Part shown: in pieces, positions 16,985 through 24,302 of the stretch
How positions within the stretch are numbered: position 1 is the first letter of the stretch
Layout of the letters: every line of letters starts with the position of its first letter
NCBI GenBank assembly: GCA_964575095.1
Contig: CAZNPA010000001.1
Coordinates: 124,001-188,000 of the forward strand
DNA from: CAZNPA01 sp964575095
GTDB lineage: Bacteria; Pseudomonadota; Alphaproteobacteria; Rickettsiales; SXRF01
DNA length: 64,000 bases
Reading direction: 5' to 3'
Position numbers and translations under genes: made by a program
The notes under the pieces: generated by a model
Told to the model about the DNA's origin: nothing
Seen by the model: only the letters and a program-made list of their open reading frames with translations
The model's database searches: none

Positions 16985-17002
16985 CGGGGTGCAACAACCC
17001 CG
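16985..17002 (+). promoter_or_regulatory. Stem-loop in the leader of the lipoprotein gene
   Basis: CGGGGT and ACCCCG pair around GCAACA, followed by ATCGGTTTT. The T-run is too short and too distant for a confident terminator, so a leader structure or weak attenuator is possible. The rest of the 303-nt spacer 16734-17036 shows no gene. Confidence 0.4.
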
Positions 17003-17036
17003 ATCGGTTTTAACATCGCAAAAAAGGAAGAATATT

Positions 17037-17537
17037 ATGCGTATCAACAAATTTATCGCCATCACACTCGCCACTACCATGCTCGCGGCCTGCCAGCAGG
17101 GCGGCCAAGGCGTCATGAGCGGCGGTGGCCTCAATAAGCAGGATGTCGGCACGCTTGGCGGCGCCATCGGCGGCGGCGTCTTAGGCAGCACCATCGGCAG
17201 CGGCAAGGGCCGCACGGCCGCCACCATCGGCGGCGCGCTCTTAGGCGGCATCATCGGCGGCCAGATCGGCAAGGATTTGGATAACGCCGACCGCGCGGCC
17301 ATGGGTCAGGCTACGCAACGTGCGCTGGAAACCGGCCAGCCGAACCAGTCTCTTCCCTGGAAAAACGGCCAGAGCGGCAACTCCGGCACCGTGGTTCCCT
17401 CCAACTATTATCAAAACGCCAGCGGTCAATATTGCCGCGAGTACACCCAGACGGTGACTGTCGGCGGTAAAACCGAAAAAGCGTTCGGTACCGCCTGCCG
17501 CCAGCCGGACGGCAGCTGGCAGATTGTTTCCCAGTAA
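17037..17537 (+). CDS. Glycine-zipper outer-membrane lipoprotein, 17 kDa surface antigen family
   Basis: The ATG at 17037 follows an AAGGAAG ribosome-binding site and opens a lipoprotein signal peptide ending TTMLAAC, with lipidated Cys at residue 19. A glycine-zipper region follows, GGAIGGGVLGSTIG then GGALLGGIIGGQIG, typical of the Rickettsia 17 kDa antigen and SlyB-like proteins. The C-terminal block SGQYCREYTQTVTVGGK then GTACRQPDGSWQI is the conserved tail of the family. The product (166 aa) probably inserts in or spans the outer membrane and supports envelope stability. It is 14 nt upstream of fabI. Confidence 0.9.
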   Translation: MRINKFIAITLATTMLAACQQGGQGVMSGGGLNKQDVGTLGGAIGGGVLGSTIGSGKGRTAATIGGALLGGIIGGQIGKDLDNADRAAMGQATQRALETGQPNQSLPWKNGQSGNSGTVVPSNYYQNASGQYCREYTQTVTVGGKTEKAFGTACRQPDGSWQIVSQ

Positions 17538-17551
17538 ATCATCCAACCTGA

Positions 17552-18391
17552 ATGACTGAAGACATAGCCAATGAGCCCAGCGTCCCTTCGGGGACGCTGA
17601 TGGCCGGTAAACGCGGGCTTATCATGGGCGTGGCCAATGATAAGTCGCTGGCGTGGGGCATTGCCAAATATCTGCATGCGCAGGGCGCCGAACTGGCGTT
17701 CACTTTCCAGGGCGATGCGCTGGAAAAGCGCGTGCGGCCGCTGGCGGGTTCCGTCGGATCGAATATTATTCTGCCATGCGACGTCACCGATACCGCCAGC
17801 ATGGACAACGTATTCACGACATTGCAACAGGCATGGGGCAGCATGGATTTTCTCGTCCACGCCATCGCCTATTCCGACAAGAACGAACTCAAAGGCAAAT
17901 ACGTAGACACCACGCTCAACAATTTCCTGATGACGATGAATATTTCCTGTTATTCCTTCGTCGCGTTGGCTAAACGCGCCTCAATGATGATGCCAAACGG
18001 TGGCAGCCTGATAACGCTGACCTATCTCGGCGCCGAGCGCGTCATCCCGCATTACAACGTCATGGGCGTCGCCAAGGCGGCGCTCGAAGCCAGCGTGCGC
18101 TATCTGGCCGCCGATCTCGGCGCGCAAAACATCCGCGTCAACGGCGTTTCCGCCGGGCCGGTCAAGACATTGGCGGCATCGGGCATCGGCGATTTCCGTT
18201 ATATCCTGAAATGGAACGAACTCAACGCGCCGCTCCAGCGCAATACCACCATCGAAGACGTCGGCGGCGCCGGACTTTACCTATTGTCGGATTTAGGGCA
18301 GGGCACCACCGGCGAAATATTGCACGTCGACTCTGGCTACCATGTCGTCGGCATGAAACGCCCTGATGCACCCGACATCGCTACCGTATGA
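17552..18391 (+). CDS. fabI: Enoyl-[acyl-carrier-protein] reductase (NADH)
   Basis: Last reduction step of each fatty-acid elongation cycle. It is a short-chain dehydrogenase with the divergent nucleotide motif GLIMGVANDKSLAWGIA and the FabI catalytic pair Tyr167-x6-Lys174 (YNVMGVAK). The length is 279 aa from this start. A second in-frame ATG at 17600 matches the usual family start (MAGKRGLIMG), but a 9-bp UUCG hairpin abuts it (17578-17599), so which start is used is uncertain. The stop overlaps aroC as ATGA, tying fatty-acid and aromatic synthesis into one transcript. Confidence 0.96.
   Translation: MTEDIANEPSVPSGTLMAGKRGLIMGVANDKSLAWGIAKYLHAQGAELAFTFQGDALEKRVRPLAGSVGSNIILPCDVTDTASMDNVFTTLQQAWGSMDFLVHAIAYSDKNELKGKYVDTTLNNFLMTMNISCYSFVALAKRASMMMPNGGSLITLTYLGAERVIPHYNVMGVAKAALEASVRYLAADLGAQNIRVNGVSAGPVKTLAASGIGDFRYILKWNELNAPLQRNTTIEDVGGAGLYLLSDLGQGTTGEILHVDSGYHVVGMKRPDAPDIATV
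17578..17599 (+). promoter_or_regulatory. Perfect 9-bp UUCG hairpin at the fabI start region
   Basis: CAGCGTCCC and GGGACGCTG pair perfectly around TTCG, the most stable tetraloop. The hairpin ends exactly one base before the in-frame ATG at 17600. From the ATG at 17552 it encodes PSVPSGTL. It would strongly occlude initiation at 17600. Confidence 0.6.
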
Positions 18392-19461
18392 CCTTCAACA
18401 CCTTCGGCCATCTGTTTCGCTTTACCACGTGGGGAGAAAGCCACGGCGAGGCCATCGGATGCGTCGTCGATGGTGTGCCGCCGCTGATTCCGCTTTCGGA
18501 GAAAGACATCCAGCCGTGGCTGGATAAGCGCCGTCCGGCGCAATCGCGCTATACTTCGCAGCGCAAAGAACGCGATACAGTGAAGATTCTCTCCGGCGTA
18601 TTCGAGGGCAAGACCACCGGCACGCCGATTTCGCTCATCATCCATAACGAAGACGCCAAGTCGAAAGACTACGACGACATCAAGGATAAATTCCGTCCCG
18701 GCCACGCCGATTATACCTATCACATGAAATACGGCATCCGCGATTGGCGTGGCAGCGGCCGTGCCTCGGCGCGCGAAACGGCCATGCGTGTGGCGGCAGG
18801 CGCTATTGCGCGAAAAATTTTAGGCAAAAACATCACCATCACCGGTTTCATGGTGCAGATGGGCGAAGAAAATATCGACCCGGAACGCATGAACTGGAAA
18901 GAAATCGACAAAAATCCGTTCTGGTGCCCGGATGCCAAAGCCGCCGCACGCTGGGAGAAATATCTGGATAGCGTGCGCAAGGCCGGATCTTCCGTCGGCG
19001 CGGTAATCGAGGTTATCGCCGAGGGCGTGCCCGCCGGATGGGGCGCACCGATCTATAAAAAACTCGATGCGGATATTGCAACGGCGATGATGAGCATCAA
19101 TGCGGTCAAAGGCGTCGAGATCGGCGCCGGATTCGCCGCTGCCGTGCTGCACGGCGATGAAAACGCCGACCGCATGCGCAAAAAAGGCAAGGGCATCGAA
19201 TTTTTATCGAACCACGCCGGCGGCATCCTGGGCGGCATATCGACGGGCCAGCCGATCGTCGTGCGTTTCGCCGTCAAGCCGACCAGCTCGATTTTGACCG
19301 AAATAGAGACCGTTGACGTATATGGAGATAATACTACCATTCGCACCAAAGGCCGCCACGACCCCTGCGTCGGCATCCGCGCCGTTCCGGTGGGAGAAGC
19401 GATGCTGGCATGCGTGCTGGCCGATCACCTGTTAATGCAACGCGCGCTGAAAAACACATGA
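18388..19461 (+). CDS. aroC: Chorismate synthase
   Basis: Converts 5-enolpyruvylshikimate-3-phosphate to chorismate using reduced FMN. The signatures GESHGEAIGCVVDGVPP near the N-terminus, RPGHADYTYHMKYGIRD and GSGRASARET near residues 107-131 are characteristic. The C-terminal RHDPCVGIRAVPVGEAM is also conserved. The length (357 aa) is normal. It is coupled to fabI (ATGA) and to the AsmA-family gene (ATGA at 19458-19461). Confidence 0.97.
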   Translation: MTFNTFGHLFRFTTWGESHGEAIGCVVDGVPPLIPLSEKDIQPWLDKRRPAQSRYTSQRKERDTVKILSGVFEGKTTGTPISLIIHNEDAKSKDYDDIKDKFRPGHADYTYHMKYGIRDWRGSGRASARETAMRVAAGAIARKILGKNITITGFMVQMGEENIDPERMNWKEIDKNPFWCPDAKAAARWEKYLDSVRKAGSSVGAVIEVIAEGVPAGWGAPIYKKLDADIATAMMSINAVKGVEIGAGFAAAVLHGDENADRMRKKGKGIEFLSNHAGGILGGISTGQPIVVRFAVKPTSSILTEIETVDVYGDNTTIRTKGRHDPCVGIRAVPVGEAMLACVLADHLLMQRALKNT

Positions 19462-21392
19462 AACTTCTGTTGAAATTTATCGCTGTATTGCTTGTGATCC
19501 TGATAGGGGTCGCGCTGCTGGCGCCGTATTTTATCTCCAGCAAAGGTTTCCGGCAGCAACTCATCCAGAAAATTGAACAGGCCACCGGTCATAGTGTTAC
19601 CGTGGAAGGCGATCTGCGGTTTAAATTTTTCCCGGTAGCGGGAATTTATGCCGAAGACATCACCGTCGGCGGATTTTCCGGTGAGGCCGGCGCGGCGCTG
19701 ATGCAGCTAAAATCCATTACGATCGATGTTGCCGTCATGCCGCTGCTTCGCGATCAGATTGAAATCAAGAGCCTGGCACTGGAATCGCCGCAAATTAATC
19801 TGGAAACCAGCGCCGACGGGCGCAATAACTGGATACTGAGGGGAATCAGTGCCGACGCGCTGTCCCCGTCGGCTGAGAAGCAAGGCGGTGGTTCGAAGAA
19901 AAAATGGGCGCTTAACGACATCAAAATCAATAATGGCACGGTACACTATCGCAATGCCCAGACCGCCGAAGACTGGATCATTTCCAAACTCAAGCTGAGT
20001 ACTTCCCTGACTGATGTCGCGTCGCCGTTCACCGTCAATGGCGGTGCTGAATGGAACGGCAAGAAAACCAAGCTCAATGCCGATGTTGCGTCGTTGCAAG
20101 CGATCCTTGACCATCAGCCGGTCGCGCTGAAAGTGGACATAAACAACGATGTATTGGCGATAGAAACCAACGGCACTTTTGATAAAGACGTCTATAAAGG
20201 GACATTTGCCTCAAAAACGACCTCACTTAAGGATCTGACAAAATGGGTCAATCCGCAGGCGCAGTTTTCCGATGAGTCGTCACCATTGGCGTTTCAGATC
20301 GCCGGCAATGCCGAATGCAGCGCCAGCTATTGCCGTTTTGCTAATAGTTCGCTCTCTCTCGATAGTATCGCCGCGAAAGGAACTGTGGGCGTATCATGGG
20401 GCGAATCCATACCGCAGATCGACCTCAATCTGGCGACGGATAAACTTGACCTCAATGTTTTCCTTCCACCGCAGGAATTGCACGCGCATTATTTCTCACC
20501 GGTGGCGGAAGCGTTCGCAAAAGAAAAAGAGACCGGCTGGAGCGACACCGCCATCGATTTGTCCGGATTGCGCGCCGTCAATGCCAATGTAAAGATCAGC
20601 GCCAAGGAAATACTGGTGCACAGCCTGACCATCGGCAAGACGACGCTGGACGCGAAATTACACCACGGTCGGCTCTACGCTACCGTTGCCGACGCCGAAT
20701 TTTATGAAGGAACGGCCGGCATTTCCGTCGATCTCGACGTCACCAGCGAGACTCTGGCATTGCATGAAACCTGGACGCTTAGAGGCGTGCAGGCCGCACC
20801 GTTTTTCAAAGATGCGTTCGGCAGCGACCGCGTCAGCGGCAGCATCAGCGCGCAAATGGACGGCAACAGCGCCGGCAAAAGCCAGATGGAATTGATCTCC
20901 AACCTGTCCGGCACCGGCAACCTGGCCATCGCCGACGGCGCCATCAAAGGGTTTAACATCGCCAACATGGCGCGCAACATCCAATCCGCTTTTAAGAACG
21001 TCGATGCCGGCGAACAGAAAACCGATTTCGCCGAACTGGCCGGAACGTTCAACATCGGCAAAGGCATCGTCAGCAATAACGACTTGCGCATGAAAGCGCC
21101 GCTGCTGCGCGTCGCTGGCGCCGGCACGATCAATCTCCCGCTCAAAGCCGTCAGTTACCGCCTCGTGCCGCAGATCGTCGAAACGGCGCAGGGGCAGGGA
21201 GGCAAGGAAAAACAGGGTATCGCCGTGCCCATCATCGTTTCAGGCAGCCTCGAAAACCCGACCTTCCAGCCGGACGTGGCGGGCATCGCGCAAGATGTCC
21301 TCAAGAATCCCGATGCTTATAAGGAAAAAGCCAAAGAAATCAAGGAAGGGCTTAAAAGTTTAAAAGGCTTGTTCAAGAAACAAGCGCCTTAG
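19458..21392 (+). CDS. AsmA family protein
   Basis: The ATG at 19458 overlaps the aroC stop. The 644-aa product begins with a signal-anchor helix (about residues 4-22) and KGFRQQLIQKIEQATGHSV, the typical AsmA N-terminal domain. It ends with the AsmA C-terminal region: GSGNLAIADGAIKGFNIAN-like and PLLRVAGAGTINLPLK-like blocks, then a Lys-rich tail. AsmA proteins are inner-membrane anchored with a long periplasmic part and affect outer-membrane lipid balance. The end overlaps hisI (opposite strand) by 4 nt. A second family member (YhdP-like) is at 6520-9684. Confidence 0.9.
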   Translation: MKLLLKFIAVLLVILIGVALLAPYFISSKGFRQQLIQKIEQATGHSVTVEGDLRFKFFPVAGIYAEDITVGGFSGEAGAALMQLKSITIDVAVMPLLRDQIEIKSLALESPQINLETSADGRNNWILRGISADALSPSAEKQGGGSKKKWALNDIKINNGTVHYRNAQTAEDWIISKLKLSTSLTDVASPFTVNGGAEWNGKKTKLNADVASLQAILDHQPVALKVDINNDVLAIETNGTFDKDVYKGTFASKTTSLKDLTKWVNPQAQFSDESSPLAFQIAGNAECSASYCRFANSSLSLDSIAAKGTVGVSWGESIPQIDLNLATDKLDLNVFLPPQELHAHYFSPVAEAFAKEKETGWSDTAIDLSGLRAVNANVKISAKEILVHSLTIGKTTLDAKLHHGRLYATVADAEFYEGTAGISVDLDVTSETLALHETWTLRGVQAAPFFKDAFGSDRVSGSISAQMDGNSAGKSQMELISNLSGTGNLAIADGAIKGFNIANMARNIQSAFKNVDAGEQKTDFAELAGTFNIGKGIVSNNDLRMKAPLLRVAGAGTINLPLKAVSYRLVPQIVETAQGQGGKEKQGIAVPIIVSGSLENPTFQPDVAGIAQDVLKNPDAYKEKAKEIKEGLKSLKGLFKKQAP

Positions 21393-21730
21393 ATTTTCGT
21401 AAAGAAGCAGGTTTTTTCACCGGTGTGGCACGCCGGGCCGACTTGGTCGACTTTTAAAAGCAGCGTATCGCCGTCGCAATCGATAGTAAAATCTTTCAGG
21501 CTCTGCGTGTGGCCGGAGGTTTCGCCCTTACGCCATAAAGCATTTCTAGACCGCGACCAGTAATGCACCTGGCCGGTGGCCAGCGTTTTTTCCACCGCCT
21601 CGCGGTTCATCCACGCCACCATTAACACTTCGCCGGTCTTGAAATGCTGCGCGACAGCGGTAACCAGCCCGTTTGGATCGAACTTTATCTGCTTTACTAC
21701 TTGTGCGACATCTGGTTGTTTTGTGGCCAT
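21389..21730 (-). CDS. hisI: Phosphoribosyl-AMP cyclohydrolase
   Basis: Third step of histidine synthesis, opening the purine ring of PR-AMP. The 113-aa form is the single-domain enzyme, without the HisE pyrophosphohydrolase. Motifs: EVLMVAWMNREAV, YWSRSRNALWRKGETSGHTQ, and CDGDTLLLKVDQ then GPACHTGEKTCFF, which supply the Mg and Zn ligands (Asp and three Cys). The ATG at 21730 shares the CATG tetranucleotide with the divergent znuC start, so the 5' end cannot extend without entering znuC. Confidence 0.95.
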   Translation of the reverse strand: MATKQPDVAQVVKQIKFDPNGLVTAVAQHFKTGEVLMVAWMNREAVEKTLATGQVHYWSRSRNALWRKGETSGHTQSLKDFTIDCDGDTLLLKVDQVGPACHTGEKTCFFTKI

Positions 21731-22445
21731 GAGCAATTCCGAACTATTGATTTCTGCGCAGGCCGTCAGTAAATCCTTCGGCCGCACGCAGGCGATTGCC
21801 AATGTAAGCCTAACTTTGCATCCTGGCAACATCGTAACCGTGATCGGCCCCAACGGCAGCGGAAAAACCACGCTCTTAAAATTACTGTTAGGGCTGGAGG
21901 CGCCCGACAGCGGCACGATTACGCGAAAACCCGGCCTGAAAATAGGCTACATGCCGCAGCGTTTGCATATCGATCCCATCCTCCCCGTTACCGTCGAATG
22001 GTTTTTGAAACTAAGCGCGAACGGCGCCGACATACTGCCGCTCGCCAATGAAACCGGTATCGTGCGTTTGCTTTCCGCTTCCTTGCAATCGGTGTCCGGC
22101 GGCGAGATGCAGCGCGTCATGCTGGCGCGCGCGCTGCTCTCGAAGCCTGAATTGCTGGTGCTCGACGAACCGGCGCAGGGCGTCGACGTCACCGGCCAGG
22201 CCGAGCTTTACGATCTCATCACGCGCATCGCTAAGAAATACGGTTCTGCCGTGCTGATGGTCTCGCACGATCTGCATCTTGTGATGTCGGCCACCAACGA
22301 TGTCATCTGCCTCAATCGCCATATCTGCTGCTCCGGTCATCCGCACTCGGTGCGCGGCGATCCGGCGTTCGCCGAACTATTCGGCAGCCATGTCGCCGAA
22401 AGCCTGGCTGTGTATACGCACCACCACGATCACGAGCATCACTGA
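21729..22445 (+). CDS. znuC: Zinc ABC transporter ATP-binding protein
   Basis: ATPase of a Znu-type zinc importer. It has the Walker A GPNGSGKTTLLKLLLG, signature VSGGEMQRVMLARAL and Walker B LLVLDEPAQGVD, followed by the H-loop VSHDLHLV. The C-terminus ends in HHHDHEHH, a His-rich metal-binding tail common in ZnuC. The product is 238 aa. The stop overlaps the znuB start (TGATG). Neither a ZnuA-type binding protein nor a Zur regulator is adjacent. The start shares CATG with hisI on the other strand. Confidence 0.95.
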   Translation: MSNSELLISAQAVSKSFGRTQAIANVSLTLHPGNIVTVIGPNGSGKTTLLKLLLGLEAPDSGTITRKPGLKIGYMPQRLHIDPILPVTVEWFLKLSANGADILPLANETGIVRLLSASLQSVSGGEMQRVMLARALLSKPELLVLDEPAQGVDVTGQAELYDLITRIAKKYGSAVLMVSHDLHLVMSATNDVICLNRHICCSGHPHSVRGDPAFAELFGSHVAESLAVYTHHHDHEHH

Positions 22446-23236
22446 TGGACCCGTTTATTCTTAAAGCGTTGTTGGCGGGTATCGGCGTGGCGCTGATGTG
22501 CGGGCCGCTGGGGTGTTTCGTCGCCTGGCAGCGCATGGCCTATTTCGGCGATACGATTGCGCACGCGGCGTTGCTCGGCGTCGTGGCGGCGCTACTGCTC
22601 GATTGGAATCCGGAATACGGCATTATGCTCGTATCGCTCCTGCTGGCGGTGCTGGTGGCGAGGCTTGAGCGCCAAAAGCAACTGGCCTCCGATACGCTGC
22701 TTGGTATCGCCGCGCACGGCGCGCTGGCGCTGGGGCTCGTGTTGCTCGCGCTTTCCAAAACCATCACGCTCGACATCAATGGCCTGCTGTTCGGCGACAT
22801 ATTGGCGGTCAGCGATTCCGACATTGCGCTTATTTATATGGTGACGGCGGCGGTGCTTTTTATTATCGCCACGCTTTGGAAAAAATTTCTGCGCATGACG
22901 ATCCATGCCGATATCGCCGAAGTAGAAGGCATCGATGTTCGCGGCTTGCGGCTGGTATTGATGCTGGTGGTGGCGGCCGCGGTCGCGGTCTCGATTAAAA
23001 TCGTCGGCATTTTGCTGATTACGTCGCTTCTGATTATTCCGGCAGCAACCGCGCGCACTTTTTCCACCACGCCGACGCAAATGGCCTGCCGCGCGGCAGT
23101 AGCAGGGGTCATTGCAGTCACCCTCGGCTTATACGGCTCACTGCAATTCGACACACCCTCCGGGCCTTCCATCATATTGGCGGCGCTGGCGATATTTTTG
23201 CTTTCTATCATCCTGAGCGCAGGCCGCAGGCCGTAG
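22445..23236 (+). CDS. znuB: Zinc ABC transporter permease
   Basis: Membrane subunit of the zinc importer, ABC-3 family, 263 aa with about eight hydrophobic segments. The early block CGPLGCFVAWQRMAYFGD and the later GILLITSLLIIPAATAR, which interacts with the ATPase, are typical. It is coupled to znuC. The last codons (about ILSAGRRP) lie inside the palindromic element 23211-23298, so the native C-terminus has been replaced or extended by repeat sequence. Confidence 0.95.
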   Translation: MDPFILKALLAGIGVALMCGPLGCFVAWQRMAYFGDTIAHAALLGVVAALLLDWNPEYGIMLVSLLLAVLVARLERQKQLASDTLLGIAAHGALALGLVLLALSKTITLDINGLLFGDILAVSDSDIALIYMVTAAVLFIIATLWKKFLRMTIHADIAEVEGIDVRGLRLVLMLVVAAAVAVSIKIVGILLITSLLIIPAATARTFSTTPTQMACRAAVAGVIAVTLGLYGSLQFDTPSGPSIILAALAIFLLSIILSAGRRP

Positions 23237-23298
23237 CCGAAGGATCTCTTTCGGTGCGTCGTTAAAGATCCTTCGACTCGCCTACGGCTCGCTCAGGA
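23211..23298. repeat. TCCTGAGCG palindrome at the znuB/xthA convergent junction
   Basis: The ends are TCCTGAGCG (23211-23219) and CGCTCAGGA (23290-23298), with inner arms CGAAGGATCT and AAGATCCTTCG. It lies between convergent genes and supplies the last codons of both. It could act as a bidirectional terminator. Relatives are at 38082-38189, 54200-54284 and, inside recO, 45843-45894. Confidence 0.85.
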
Positions 23299-24079
23299 TA
23301 ACGGTTACCGGCACGTGGTCGGAAGGCTGCGTCCAGTCGCGCATGTCTTTTACGATATCCATTTTCTTAAGCGCGCCTTTCAAAGCCGGTGTTACCCAGA
23401 TGTGATCGAGCCGGCGGCCGCGGTCGGATTTCCTCCAATCCTGGTTACGGTAGCTCCACCAGCTGTATAATTTTTTATCGGCGTCGACGAAATGCCGCGC
23501 TACGTCGCACCAATCGGCGGAATCTTTGAGCGCATTGAGGCGTTTCACCTCGGCGGGCGTGTGACTCACCACATCGAGTAATTGCTTGTGCGACCAGACA
23601 TCGTGCTCGAGCGGCGCGATATTGAAATCGCCGGCGATGATCGTGCGTTTGTTTTTGTTTTTCTTCGACCACGCCGTCATTTCCTCGACAAATTTGAGCT
23701 TAAATCCATAGGCCGGGTTTAATTTGGGGTCGGGAATGTCGCCGCCTGCGGGTACATAAAAATTGTGCAGCTCGATGCCACCCGGAAGTGTCGCGCAAAT
23801 ATGGCGTTTGTGATCGGATTTCGCCACTACCGGCATGCATTGCATCCCATCCAACTTTACTTTGGAGAGGATAGCGACGCCGTTATAGGATTTCTGGCCA
23901 CTGAAAACAATATGCGGAAAGCCCAGACTTTTAAGCGCCTCCAATGGAAAGTCCGCGTCCTGCACTTTCGTTTCCTGCAGGCAGACGATATCGGGCTTAT
24001 GCTGCTCGACAAATTTCTTGAGCAGCGGCAGGCGCAGGCGGACGGAGTTGATGTTCCAGGTGGCGAGGCAAAGGGGCAT
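23282..24079 (-). CDS. xthA: Exodeoxyribonuclease III
   Basis: AP endonuclease and 3'-5' exonuclease of base-excision repair. It is an endonuclease/exonuclease/phosphatase-fold protein with LATWNINSVRLRL at the start, CLQETKVQD with the metal-binding Glu, IAGDFNIAPLEHDVW and RRLDHIWVTP, and a final SDHVPV with the catalytic His. The ATG at 24079 gives the family N-terminus (265 aa). The last five codons and the TAG lie in the palindromic element 23211-23298. A hairpin with a T-rich tail and a candidate promoter stand just upstream (24105-24199). Confidence 0.96.
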   Translation of the reverse strand: MPLCLATWNINSVRLRLPLLKKFVEQHKPDIVCLQETKVQDADFPLEALKSLGFPHIVFSGQKSYNGVAILSKVKLDGMQCMPVVAKSDHKRHICATLPGGIELHNFYVPAGGDIPDPKLNPAYGFKLKFVEEMTAWSKKNKNKRTIIAGDFNIAPLEHDVWSHKQLLDVVSHTPAEVKRLNALKDSADWCDVARHFVDADKKLYSWWSYRNQDWRKSDRGRRLDHIWVTPALKGALKKMDIVKDMRDWTQPSDHVPVTVILSEP

Positions 24080-24104
24080 CGGATAGTGATAATGGAATTT
24101 TTGG

Positions 24105-24166
24105 CAAAGAAAAGGCCGGAGAAGACTCCGGCCCAAAATGCAGAACGTAACTTTCGTAAATTACGT
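24105..24166 (-). ncRNA. Candidate small RNA or attenuated leader upstream of xthA
   Basis: On the minus strand TTGGCA (24194-24199) and TATACC (24172-24177) are 16 nt apart, giving a start near 24165. The transcript would hold a small stem (CGTAA...TTACG) and then a strong hairpin with a T-rich tail ending near 24105. This is the layout of a short terminated RNA about 60 nt long, or of an attenuator leader for xthA. It is a prediction from layout only. Confidence 0.35.
24114..24133 (-). terminator. Rho-independent terminator-like hairpin upstream of xthA
   Basis: GGCCGGAG and CTCCGGCC form a perfect 8-bp stem with a 4-nt loop. On the minus strand it is followed by TTTTCTTT. It stands 35 nt upstream of the xthA ATG, so readthrough would be needed for transcription from further upstream. 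Confidence 0.6.
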
Positions 24167-24302
24167 CGAACGGTATAGCTATCTCAAGAAGCGTGCCAAC
24201 TTGCGAACCTAGGAAAACTGCGGATTTCGGAGTTTTTAGCGGATGGCGATTGAATAAATTTTATGCAGGTCTATGATGATCGCTTAAAATTTAGGCAGCG
24301 CT

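Noticed and set aside
24186..24200. Sigma54 promoter on the minus strand (TGGCACG-N4-TTGA)
   Set aside because: The -12 element has GA instead of the required GC; the sigma70-type reading is at least as good.
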